From: Megasphaera stantonii
Lineage (GTDB): Bacteria > Bacillota > Negativicutes > Veillonellales > Megasphaeraceae
Assembly (NCBI RefSeq): GCF_003367905.1
Contig: NZ_CP029462.1
Coordinates: forward strand, 868,001 to 932,000
Length of the DNA: 64,000 bases
Reading direction: 5' to 3'
Below are positions 51,579-59,545 of the stretch, piece after piece. How positions within the stretch are numbered: position 1 is the first letter of the stretch; each line of letters starts with the position of its first letter. The notes beneath the pieces are model-generated. The model saw nothing but the letters and a program-made list of their open reading frames with translations, had not been told where the DNA came from and ran no database searches. A program made the translations under genes and the position numbers.

Positions 51579-52607
51579 TTACACTCCCGCCTTCTTTTCT
51601 AATTCGGCAATTTTCTTTTCCAGCGCCTTGATCGTCTTGGCCATTTCAGGCAGGCGTTTGATGTAGGCCTGTGTACGGCTCCATTCGATGTGGGGACGGA
51701 CGGGGAATCCGGCGTAGACCTTATTGCCTTCCATGTTGCCGGTAATCCCTGATTTTCCGGCAAATACGGCGTTGTCGCCAATCGTAACGTGCCCCGTGCA
51801 GCCCGTTTGCCCAGCAAAAATAACGTGGTGGCCGACCTTCGTGCTGCCGGCAATCCCCGTCTGAGCGATAATAAAGCAATCTTCGCCGATTTCTACGTTA
51901 TGGCCCAGGTGGACGAGGTTGTCGATTTTAGTTCCCGCCGCTACCTTTGTCGAACCAAGCGTCGCGTTGTCAATACACGTGCAGGCGCCGATTTCGACGT
52001 CGTCTCCGATTTCGACGTTGCCGATTTGGGGAATGCGCGTATGCTTGCCGTCTTTCGTAGCAAAGCCGAATCCTTCGCCGCCGATGACGGCGTGGGCCCG
52101 GATAACGTCGCGTTCTCCCAGAACGCAGTTTTCATGGATAACGGCGCTGGGGAAAATCGTCGTACCGTTACCAATGGAAACGTTGTCGCCAATGAACACG
52201 TAGGGATAGATGATGCAGTCTTCGCCGATCTTGACGTTCTTTCCGATAACGGCGTACGCCATAATGGCGGCATTTGCCCCTACAGACGCGCTTTCATCGA
52301 CAATCGCCGTAGGATGGACGCCCGATTGTACAGACTGGCGAGGATGAAACAGCACAAGGAGCTTGGAAAAAGCCAAGCGGGGATTTTCTACGATCACCAG
52401 GGTATTGTCGCCGGCAGGTACTTCTTTTTCAACCATAACGGCGCCGGCATGGACCTGGGGAAGATATTCCGTATAGGGATCGACGGCGAAGGTAATGTCC
52501 TGTTTCCCCGCTTCCGCCAACCCTTTAATATCCGAAATCACGGCGCTGCCGTCGCCAATCACAGTTCCGCCCAAAAATTCTGCTAATTCTTGCACTGTTT
52601 TTTCCAC
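51579..52607 (-). CDS. lpxD: UDP-3-O-acylglucosamine N-acyltransferase
   Basis: A 342-residue trimeric acyltransferase that N-acylates UDP-3-O-acyl-glucosamine, the third step of lipid A synthesis. The N-terminal uridine-binding domain (1-100) is followed by a left-handed beta helix of hexapeptide repeats (ENPRLAF, then repeats such as IGENC, VGANA, IGDNV; about 100-310) and a C-terminal helix. The active-site region HLGHNVEIGEDC has the catalytic His. The start is GTG at 52607 with AAGGAGTGTACATT upstream; the longer TTG frame has no RBS. Confidence 0.94.
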   Translation of the reverse strand: MEKTVQELAEFLGGTVIGDGSAVISDIKGLAEAGKQDITFAVDPYTEYLPQVHAGAVMVEKEVPAGDNTLVIVENPRLAFSKLLVLFHPRQSVQSGVHPTAIVDESASVGANAAIMAYAVIGKNVKIGEDCIIYPYVFIGDNVSIGNGTTIFPSAVIHENCVLGERDVIRAHAVIGGEGFGFATKDGKHTRIPQIGNVEIGDDVEIGACTCIDNATLGSTKVAAGTKIDNLVHLGHNVEIGEDCFIIAQTGIAGSTKVGHHVIFAGQTGCTGHVTIGDNAVFAGKSGITGNMEGNKVYAGFPVRPHIEWSRTQAYIKRLPEMAKTIKALEKKIAELEKKAGV

Positions 52608-52623
52608 AATGTACACTCCTTTT

Positions 52624-53043
52624 TTACTGCAGCTTTGCAATTAACTCATCGGTCACGTCGATGCCGCCGTTAGGCACGGCTTCTTTCACCATGACGATGC
52701 CCACTTCTTTTTCTTTAGCTATTTCGCCCAAGTTCGTCTGAATATCCGACATAAACTGCCGCTGCATGCTGGCGGCAAAAATATTCAATTCCTGCTGCGA
52801 CTGCTGCTGTTTCTTTTGGAAGTCTTCAGCCGACATCGTGCTCTGCGCCTTCTGCAATTCCTCCGTTACGGACTTTTGCTTTTCTTCCGTTTTTTCTTTA
52901 TATTTCTGTACGAGCGGCGCTTCCTTCCGCACCCGTTCCAAGTCGACGACGCCGACCCGGTCTTCGCCGCCGCATCCGGCAAGCATGCCGACGCACAGGG
53001 TTAACAGCGCGGCAGCCGTCAGCCGCTTCCACATTGTTTTCAT
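52624..53043 (-). CDS. OmpH/Skp-like periplasmic chaperone, lipoprotein form
   Basis: A 139-residue OmpH family protein. A lipoprotein signal peptide ends in LAGC with Cys24 as the lipidation site, so it is probably anchored to a membrane facing the periplasm. GVVDLERVRKEAPLVQKYK is the family start; a long coiled coil (45-100) forms the Skp tentacle, and EVGIVMVKEAVPNGGIDVTDELIAKL ends it. It is the third of three adjacent ompH-like genes, just before lpxD, as in many LPS bacteria. Confidence 0.88.
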   Translation of the reverse strand: MKTMWKRLTAAALLTLCVGMLAGCGGEDRVGVVDLERVRKEAPLVQKYKEKTEEKQKSVTEELQKAQSTMSAEDFQKKQQQSQQELNIFAASMQRQFMSDIQTNLGEIAKEKEVGIVMVKEAVPNGGIDVTDELIAKLQ

Positions 53044-53062
53044 CGTACAAATCCTCCTACTA

Positions 53063-53992
53063 TCAGCCTAATCTGGCAATAATATCGTCGGTAACATCCC
53101 GCGCCGTTCCCACGCCGGCATATTCGCAGAAAATCATCTCTATGCCCTGCTCGTGCGCGACGTCGGCGGCTCTTGTCCTGATATCTGCCAGGATGGCCTC
53201 TTTGACATCTTTCATTTTCTTTTCTTTAGCCTGCAGTTTTTCTTTCCACTGCCGGTTCCACTCTTCCGGCTCCGGCCGGTCCTGCAGCGCGCTCAGCTGT
53301 GACTGGAAGGCGCTGCGGCTGTCGTCGCGGCGTTTTTCCAAATCGCCTTTTACGGTCTTGGCGTATTCTTCCAGCTCTTTCTGCGCCTTTTCCCGATACG
53401 GAGCCATTTCCTTATCGATTTCCGCCGCCGTTTCGCCGCTGATTACTACGCTAGGTTCCGCCGATTTCAGCAGCTGCGCCAGCTCCGCTTCAGCGGCCTG
53501 CCGTTCTTCCTGGCTCAAGACCAGATTTTGCAACTTCAGCTGCAAATTGACGATTTTCAGCGAATCGGCATTCGAAATCATAGGCTGTGATTTCCTCTTT
53601 TCCTGCAGTATCCGGTCGTACTGCTGCTTCAGTCCGTTATTTAACTCCTGTTCCTTCAGCAGCACCTTGGCCTGCAGCTCCTGATTCAGCGCCGCCGTCC
53701 CGGCAGCATCCACAGCAGCAAACTGCTGCGACGCAATGCCTTCTGCCGCCGCCTTATGGGAGTAGTTCCACTGCTCAAACTGATATTGGGCAACCATGGC
53801 GTTGTATTCCAGCTCCAGCCGATGATATTCGCTGTATCTGGGATGACTCATAACCACGTGCTCCAGGTCGACATAGGCATACGACGGCCCTATCTCCGAT
53901 ACCTGATTTCGTTGTTCCATCGCACGCCAGCCTACGACTATGCAGGCGGCTATGACGACGGCGCCGATAACTGCCGCATATATCCGCTTCAT
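53063..53992 (-). CDS. Long OmpH/Skp-like protein with N-terminal anchor
   Basis: A 309-residue OmpH-like protein, twice the usual length. An uncleaved-looking N-terminal hydrophobic helix (residues 5-22) is followed by YAYVDLEHVVMSHPRYSEY and two long coiled-coil regions (roughly 75-160 and 185-270), then the typical C-terminal strand HEQGIEMIFCEYAGVGTARDVTDDIIARL. The doubled coil may give longer tentacles than Skp or reflect internal duplication. Between two other ompH genes, it probably assists outer-membrane protein transit. Confidence 0.82.
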   Translation of the reverse strand: MKRIYAAVIGAVVIAACIVVGWRAMEQRNQVSEIGPSYAYVDLEHVVMSHPRYSEYHRLELEYNAMVAQYQFEQWNYSHKAAAEGIASQQFAAVDAAGTAALNQELQAKVLLKEQELNNGLKQQYDRILQEKRKSQPMISNADSLKIVNLQLKLQNLVLSQEERQAAEAELAQLLKSAEPSVVISGETAAEIDKEMAPYREKAQKELEEYAKTVKGDLEKRRDDSRSAFQSQLSALQDRPEPEEWNRQWKEKLQAKEKKMKDVKEAILADIRTRAADVAHEQGIEMIFCEYAGVGTARDVTDDIIARLG

Positions 53993-54001
53993 GAGATCTC
54001 C

Positions 54002-54487
54002 TTATTTGGACTGAGAATCGTTCAGCTGCTTCGCTACTTGATCGGTAATGTCCGTACCGCCGTACAGGACGACGCGCTTATCTACGACGAGGCTGAGGCC
54101 CTTCGTGCTGGCGACGGAACCGATAGCCGTATCGACTTTATCCTTCATGCCCTTGAAGATTTCTTCCTGCTTCTGGTTCATTTCTTCCTGCATTTTCTGG
54201 AACAGCGCCTGTTTTTGTTCGTCCGTCATGTTCGCAGACTGTTCGTCAAACTGTTTCTGCATGTCTTCGCCGGCCTGCTGAAGCTGTTTCTGCGCTTCGA
54301 CGGCGTCCTGATTATCCGGCGTGATGACTTTGCTCATATCGACGACGCCGATATTGCTCGACGGCGCGGCGTTTACGGGATTCCCCATCTGCATGACGGC
54401 TAAGCCGGCAATACTGAGAACGAAGACGACGGCGATTACGCCGGAAAAAATTTTAATATTTCGTTTTTTACCCATTTCTGACATCAT
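54002..54487 (-). CDS. OmpH/Skp-like periplasmic chaperone
   Basis: A 161-residue OmpH family protein. A signal anchor or peptide spans residues 12-40 (cleavage possible at VNA-AP), followed by NIGVVDMSKVITPDNQDAVEAQ, a charged coiled coil (55-115) and a C-terminal strand GLSLVVDKRVVLYGGTDITDQVAKQL characteristic of Skp. The start is taken as the ATG at 54487 with AAGGAG 11 bases upstream; ATGs at 54484 and 54475 are alternatives. First of the three ompH genes after the OMP gene. Confidence 0.88.
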   Translation of the reverse strand: MMSEMGKKRNIKIFSGVIAVVFVLSIAGLAVMQMGNPVNAAPSSNIGVVDMSKVITPDNQDAVEAQKQLQQAGEDMQKQFDEQSANMTDEQKQALFQKMQEEMNQKQEEIFKGMKDKVDTAIGSVASTKGLSLVVDKRVVLYGGTDITDQVAKQLNDSQSK

Positions 54488-54509
54488 AACGGCATGTACT
54501 CCTTTATGT

Positions 54510-55796
54510 TTACAAATATCCGATGACCCTGAGCCAATTGTCATGGTCGGATATGATATATTCTAACCCGATGTATTCGTGGACGCGGTAGGTCAGGCCG
54601 ATTTCGTCCTCATGATTTGTCAAATCCCTGTCGAAGCGAAGCATCCATTTTTTGCCCAGGTACTGGCGCACCCATACGTGGCAGCTGTCGTCGTCCGTCT
54701 CGTACTGATAACCCAGACGGGTATATTTTCCCCAGCGGTAGAAGTAGCCGGGAATGATATTCCAATCGACGGAGCTGGGCATGAATTCCACCTGCGTATA
54801 CACCTCGTGATGGCCGCCGATTTTGCGGCCAAAATGGGCTTTTAAAACCGTGTCGTCGCCGCTGTTGTCATCGCGGCCGACGTCGACGTAGGCCCCGGCC
54901 TGAACATCGTAAAAATCAGTTCGGGAACGCAGCTGGATCTTCATATTTTCCCCGATTTCCACGACAGGGTCAACTTTCAGCTTGTACTTGCGGATAACCC
55001 ATTGGCTGTCTACGCTCCGGCGCAGGTCAGCCTGTATATCTCGTTCATGGCGGTGAACAAACGCCACGGGCAGGCCTTCCAGCCCGGCGTAGCGTTCTTC
55101 TATGTTCTTGCGGGCGCTGAGGAAAATCACCCTCGGCAGATGTTCCGCCTCGATCGCTACGTCTACGTTGCGCACTACGGGCAGCTTCGGCAGCAAGTAA
55201 ATCTGCACCTCCGCCCTGCGCCCCGGCGTAATGGCGATATGGGGATAGAATTCCGGCAGCTGGCTTTCCAGCTCGCTTTCCATCACGGCTTTTATCGTGC
55301 CGTTCGCCCAGTCCAGGGCGTCGACAGGAAGGCCGACGAGGAGATTTTCCACGATAGACGAAGCATTGCGCAAATCACCGTCGGCCAGGCGGCGGCCCAT
55401 ATCGGGAAGGGCGCCGTAATCTACATGCATGGCAACAGACTGAATCGTCTCTCCCCACGGACGGATCTGCACGGCCAGCGTCGTGTCCTCGCCCGGCTGA
55501 ATCTGAATCGACTCCACAGTGTATCCGATGAGGACCCGATTGACGATATCGTTGATAATCCGGTTATATTCCTCGCCGTTTGCCAGCACCTCGCCGCTGT
55601 CATGGGTCAGAAGCACGTGATTTCCTACGGTTTGAATACTGGCCGCTATGCGCTTCTGCACCAAGGGCGGCATTTTCTCCTGTACGGAGGAAACGCTGAC
55701 GCTGACATGAGCGATGGGAGCCGCCCATGCGCCGCCAACACTGCAGCAGGCGCATACGGCTGCTCCCAAGCCCGCTCGAAGTATAGTCGCTTTCAT
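54510..55796 (-). CDS. Exported protein, probable outer-membrane or surface-assembly component
   Basis: A 428-residue protein with a Sec signal peptide (residues 1-25, cleavage near AWA-AP). The middle region (about 50-230) looks like repeated alpha/beta units with POTRA-like spacing. The C-terminal 200 residues alternate polar and aromatic positions (YTQVEFMPSSVDWNIIPGYFYRWGKYTRLGYQYE), as in membrane beta strands, but it does not end in Phe. I do not recognise the family. It lies 13 bp after bamA and before the chaperone genes, so a role in outer-membrane biogenesis is likely. The ATG at 55796 replaces a longer frame that overlaps bamA. Confidence 0.7.
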   Translation of the reverse strand: MKATILRAGLGAAVCACCSVGGAWAAPIAHVSVSVSSVQEKMPPLVQKRIAASIQTVGNHVLLTHDSGEVLANGEEYNRIINDIVNRVLIGYTVESIQIQPGEDTTLAVQIRPWGETIQSVAMHVDYGALPDMGRRLADGDLRNASSIVENLLVGLPVDALDWANGTIKAVMESELESQLPEFYPHIAITPGRRAEVQIYLLPKLPVVRNVDVAIEAEHLPRVIFLSARKNIEERYAGLEGLPVAFVHRHERDIQADLRRSVDSQWVIRKYKLKVDPVVEIGENMKIQLRSRTDFYDVQAGAYVDVGRDDNSGDDTVLKAHFGRKIGGHHEVYTQVEFMPSSVDWNIIPGYFYRWGKYTRLGYQYETDDDSCHVWVRQYLGKKWMLRFDRDLTNHEDEIGLTYRVHEYIGLEYIISDHDNWLRVIGYL

Positions 55797-55809
55797 TGGT
55801 CCGACAACA

Positions 55810-58161
55810 TTAGAACTTGCCGCCGAAGCTGAAGTGGAACTTGCCGCCTTCATCGCCTACGCCGTAGTCAAGACGAATCGGGCCGATAGGCGTCGTGACG
55901 CGGAAGCCCAAGCCGCCGGCTACGTGCAGTTCGTCTTTATCATGGTACCAAGGAACCTTATCCGTGCCGCCCCAGGCGTTGCCGGCATCGACGAAGAATA
56001 CGCCCTGTACTTTCTTAGCAATAGGATAGCGGTATTCGATCGTACCCAAATACATCTTATCGCCGCGGAATTCGTCGTCTTCATACCCGCGAAGGTTATC
56101 GGCGCCGCCCAGCGTGAACAAGTCGTTGTACGGCATGTCGCCATCGGCAATGCCGCCCATGAGGCGTACAGCGATGACGTGGGCATGGCCGACCTTGTAA
56201 TACAGGCGATTTTCGACAATGAACTTAAAGTAGTCGAAATCGCCGCCCAAGCCGTTGCCGGCCCAAACGCCCGTAAAGGACAGGCGTTTGCCCCGCGTCG
56301 GGTCGAAGACGTTGTCGCGGTTATCGAATACATGAGACCAGCGCAGGCTGTTCGTACGACCGAAGTTGTCGTCCATGTAATCGTGATATTCCGGATGATC
56401 AGGATCCTTCGATAATTCAGGATAATTCAATCCACTGTTCCAGTCTTTGTACTTCGTTTCCTTCGTTTCCAAGGTTACGAAATCGCTGACGTATTCGCTG
56501 CGGACGCGGCCGTAGGTGATATTAAAGCCCCGGGTCTGGCGGTCATAGTCAGCCTTTTCATCACCATTTTCGTCGTAGTCGTTATAATCATTTTCGCGGT
56601 CGAACAAGCTGAAGCCGATGGAATCGCCCTGATCGTTGAGCCACGGATGGGTATAGGAGAAAATATAGTTCTTGTTGGAATTGGTTTCGCCGCCAAATTC
56701 CCACTGGATGCTGACCTTATCGCCTGTACCGCGCAGGTTCGTTTCGCTCAGACCCAGGATACCTACCAGGCCGTCCGAATCGGAATAGCCGGCGCCGATG
56801 GTAACGGTACCTGTTTTCTGTTCTACGACGTCGATTTCAACGATGACGTCCTGGGCGTTTTTCTGGCCCGGCAGAAGGCGGACGTTTACGTCTTCAAAGT
56901 AGCCCGTATTATAGACGCGCTGAATGCTTCGGCTGGCAACTTCGCGGTTAAATACGTCGCCCTTCTTGAAACGCAGTTCGCGGAGAATAACCTTATCACG
57001 GGTCTTCGTATTGCCCCGCAGGGAAATGTCTTCTACATGGACTTCGGAAATGCCGATGTGAAGAATCCCTTTTTCGTCGAGGCTGACTTCCGATACGCGG
57101 TTCAGCATGTAGCCAGCGTTATTGTACGTCGTATTGATAGCGGCAATGTCGCGGCTGACAATAGACGTATTGAGCACCGAGCCCGGCGTAATCGTAATGA
57201 GCTTTTTAATATCGCCGTCCGAAAGGGACTGATTCCCTGTGATTTCTATGCCGTTGACGACAGGATTCATCTGAACGGTGTAGTTCAGCATAACCCCTTC
57301 AGGCACGTTGGTAAAGGACGGCTTCACTGTAGAAAAAATACCTGTCGAGCCGATGACGTTCAAGTCATGGCGGATATAGGCCATATTGACGGCGTCGCCG
57401 ACGCGCATAGCCAATCGCGGAAGGATGTTTTCTTCGATTTTTTCATCCGGCACCGGGCTGACCGTAACGGACGTAGCCGTCTTGTTGAGGTACGGCGCGA
57501 CGTCGCTGTCCGATACGAGGCTGCCGTAGGGCAGGTTGACCCCGCCTTCCGGTGGAATGACAGCCATAGGATAATTGGGAACGCTCGTATCTACGACAAA
57601 ATCGCCGATTCTGGCCGGAAACTGTACCGGCGTGCCCGGCAGTTTGGGAGCAGGCGCAGCAGGTGCAACCGGAGCTGCCGCAGGCTGAGCTGAAGCATCA
57701 GGCACTGCGGCCTGAGCCGTTCCAGCGGGAGCCGCTGTTTCCGCGGCCTGAGGCGCAGCTTCATATCCAGTACCTGGAACAGCAACAGGAGCAGCGCTTT
57801 CCTGGGAAGAAGCTTCGGCGGCCTTATGAATTTCTTCCGGCGTCTTGCCTTCAGCAATTGCTGCCAGCTCTTCCTCCGTTTCATACCCAGTCAGCCCCGA
57901 TTGGGCTGCTGCCATCGTATCCTGCGTCGCCTTGTCGGCCCGCGCCGTTATCGTCGCGTTGACGGCCATCTTTTCAGTGCCCGACATTCCTGCGGCTGAA
58001 ACGACATCAGCAGCGACGACGTCCTTGCCTACTGGTTCATATCCCGTCGCACCGGCAGCCGGAGCCGGCTGCGCCGCCGTTTCGTCGCTTGCCCATACCG
58101 GGCAGGTCATCATTGCGCTGGTCATCATCAAGACAAGAAGCTTCTTCTTCCGCGTATTCAT
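55810..58161 (-). CDS. bamA: Outer-membrane protein assembly factor BamA (Omp85)
   Basis: A 783-residue Omp85 protein that inserts beta-barrel proteins into the outer membrane. A signal peptide (1-24, VWA-S) is followed by an unusual alanine/proline-rich stretch (25-175) containing TGYE three times (39, 91, 131). POTRA domains (about 210-450, for example VNGIEITGNQSLSDGDIKKL) come next, then the 16-strand barrel with the LRGYEDDEF region and the terminal FSFGGKF ending in Phe. AGGTTTTGT precedes the ATG. Other subunits (BamB-E) are not nearby, as usual in Negativicutes. Confidence 0.93.
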   Translation of the reverse strand: MNTRKKKLLVLMMTSAMMTCPVWASDETAAQPAPAAGATGYEPVGKDVVAADVVSAAGMSGTEKMAVNATITARADKATQDTMAAAQSGLTGYETEEELAAIAEGKTPEEIHKAAEASSQESAAPVAVPGTGYEAAPQAAETAAPAGTAQAAVPDASAQPAAAPVAPAAPAPKLPGTPVQFPARIGDFVVDTSVPNYPMAVIPPEGGVNLPYGSLVSDSDVAPYLNKTATSVTVSPVPDEKIEENILPRLAMRVGDAVNMAYIRHDLNVIGSTGIFSTVKPSFTNVPEGVMLNYTVQMNPVVNGIEITGNQSLSDGDIKKLITITPGSVLNTSIVSRDIAAINTTYNNAGYMLNRVSEVSLDEKGILHIGISEVHVEDISLRGNTKTRDKVILRELRFKKGDVFNREVASRSIQRVYNTGYFEDVNVRLLPGQKNAQDVIVEIDVVEQKTGTVTIGAGYSDSDGLVGILGLSETNLRGTGDKVSIQWEFGGETNSNKNYIFSYTHPWLNDQGDSIGFSLFDRENDYNDYDENGDEKADYDRQTRGFNITYGRVRSEYVSDFVTLETKETKYKDWNSGLNYPELSKDPDHPEYHDYMDDNFGRTNSLRWSHVFDNRDNVFDPTRGKRLSFTGVWAGNGLGGDFDYFKFIVENRLYYKVGHAHVIAVRLMGGIADGDMPYNDLFTLGGADNLRGYEDDEFRGDKMYLGTIEYRYPIAKKVQGVFFVDAGNAWGGTDKVPWYHDKDELHVAGGLGFRVTTPIGPIRLDYGVGDEGGKFHFSFGGKF

Positions 58162-58174
58162 ACAAAACCTCCAT

Positions 58175-58750
58175 TTATTTATTCTTTACGTCCGTACCGC
58201 GCAGGCTATGGCGCGCATCTCGTACGGCCTGCTGTATCTGCGCGTCTGTCAGCACCTCTTTCGGCGCCGGCGCGCTGCGTTGAATCGGCGCGGCAGCTTC
58301 TGATGCCGAAGCAGGCGCCGCTGCGTCATCGCGTTGTTCCTGCGAGGCTGTCGGCCTCGCCGCAGCGGCAGGCTCTGCCTGAGCCTGCCGTCCTGTATAT
58401 GGTTCAGGCTGCGCCGCCGTCTTGGCCGGTACAGCCGGCAATTTTTCAGGAGACTGCTGGACTGCCGGTATGGCATCCCGCGCCGGCAACGCCGTCGAAG
58501 GGCTTTCCCTGGTCGCGGCATACCACAATCCGGCGGCCATGACGGCAATCCCCATGGCCGCTGCGACGCGAAGTTTAGCGCGCACCTTCAGGCCATGGCG
58601 TTTCCGCAGATTTTTCATCTCGGCTTCTGCCAGCATGAGATTCAGTTCTCCCTGGATTTCAGACTGGCGGTCAAAGGACTGCTCCGCTTTTTCCAGCCAC
58701 ATCTTAGCCGACCGGACATGTTCAGCTATATTATTGCCTGATTTTCCCAT
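58175..58750 (-). CDS. Single-pass membrane protein of unknown function, candidate anti-sigma factor
   Basis: A 191-residue protein with a charged, helical N-terminal segment (1-58), one transmembrane helix (61-80) and a proline/alanine/glutamine-rich tail (85-191) predicted to lie in the periplasm. I do not recognise it. Its topology (cytoplasmic N-terminus, one helix, extended periplasmic tail) and its position directly after a sigma factor gene resemble anti-sigma factors, but no ZAS motif (HXXXCXXC) or RseA similarity is seen. It precedes bamA by 13 bp. AAAGGAGTCAGC precedes the ATG. A structural or tethering role is also possible. Confidence 0.65.
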   Translation of the reverse strand: MGKSGNNIAEHVRSAKMWLEKAEQSFDRQSEIQGELNLMLAEAEMKNLRKRHGLKVRAKLRVAAAMGIAVMAAGLWYAATRESPSTALPARDAIPAVQQSPEKLPAVPAKTAAQPEPYTGRQAQAEPAAAARPTASQEQRDDAAAPASASEAAAPIQRSAPAPKEVLTDAQIQQAVRDARHSLRGTDVKNK

Positions 58751-58889
58751 ATACTGCTGACTCCTTTCTGAACATACCTATAGTATCCTGGCATAGGTCT
58801 TCGTTTGTAACAGAAAAAAATCAGCGAAATTTCTATATTACACGAAAAATACTCACTAAATCTTTATTTTTCTAAGGAAAACACCTCGG

Positions 58890-59528
58890 TTACTTCTTTT
58901 TGCAGTCGTGAATAAACTGACTGAGCATGCCGCGGATGCGGCGAATCCCCCGTTTCTGCAGGCGGTAGACATAAGGCAGGCTCACGTCCATGTCGCGGGC
59001 CAGGTATTTCTGCTGCTTATCCTGCAAATACACGCCCTCAAGGACGGCCTGCTCCTTCTGCGGCAGACGCTGCAGCGTCTTGGCTACGTGTTCAAACAGC
59101 AATCGGCGCCCCGTCTGCTCTGCAATATCTACGTCTTCGTCAGGAAGCATTTCCCGCAGCGTCAGTCCGTTTTCATCAGGCTCGTCGATGGACAAGGACG
59201 CCATGCTGCCTTCCTTATTCAGGTAGTCAACGATTTCTCCCCGAATGCGGTGTACGGCAAACAAAGGAAAAGCCACATTGCGCCGGTAGTCAAAGCGCTC
59301 GACGGCTTCGATGAGGCCGACCGTCCCTTCCTGCACGGCGTCAGGCAGCAAATCCGCCCGGATATGCCAGCGCATCGCCTCTTTGAATACGAGAGGCTGA
59401 TATTGCTCGATGAGCTTTCTGCGGCTGGCCATATCGCCGTCGTCCTTGTACGCCTTCCATAAGGCCCGCTCTTCCTCCGGCGTCAAGAGGGAAATGCGCT
59501 TTAATTCTTCTAAATATCGTTCCAGCAC
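58890..59528 (-). CDS. Alternative sigma-70 family RNA polymerase sigma factor
   Basis: A 212-residue sigma factor. Residues 2-50 resemble region 1.2/2.1 of sigma-A (YLEELKRISLLTPEEERALWKAY); region 2.2-2.4 follows (PDAVQEGTVGLIEAVERFD, then FPLFAVHRIRGEIVDYL), then a short region 3 and region 4 (LQRLPQKEQAVLEGVYLQ... VSLPYVYRLQKRGIRRI). It lacks the long 1.1 region, so it is an alternative group 3-like factor, near the sigma-28/sigma-B type. The start is GTG at 59528 after AGGAGGGGAC. It lies 17 bp after tamB, inside the outer-membrane cluster, so its regulon may concern the envelope. Confidence 0.9.
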   Translation of the reverse strand: MLERYLEELKRISLLTPEEERALWKAYKDDGDMASRRKLIEQYQPLVFKEAMRWHIRADLLPDAVQEGTVGLIEAVERFDYRRNVAFPLFAVHRIRGEIVDYLNKEGSMASLSIDEPDENGLTLREMLPDEDVDIAEQTGRRLLFEHVAKTLQRLPQKEQAVLEGVYLQDKQQKYLARDMDVSLPYVYRLQKRGIRRIRGMLSQFIHDCKKK

Positions 59529-59545
59529 GCTGTCCCCTCCTGTTC

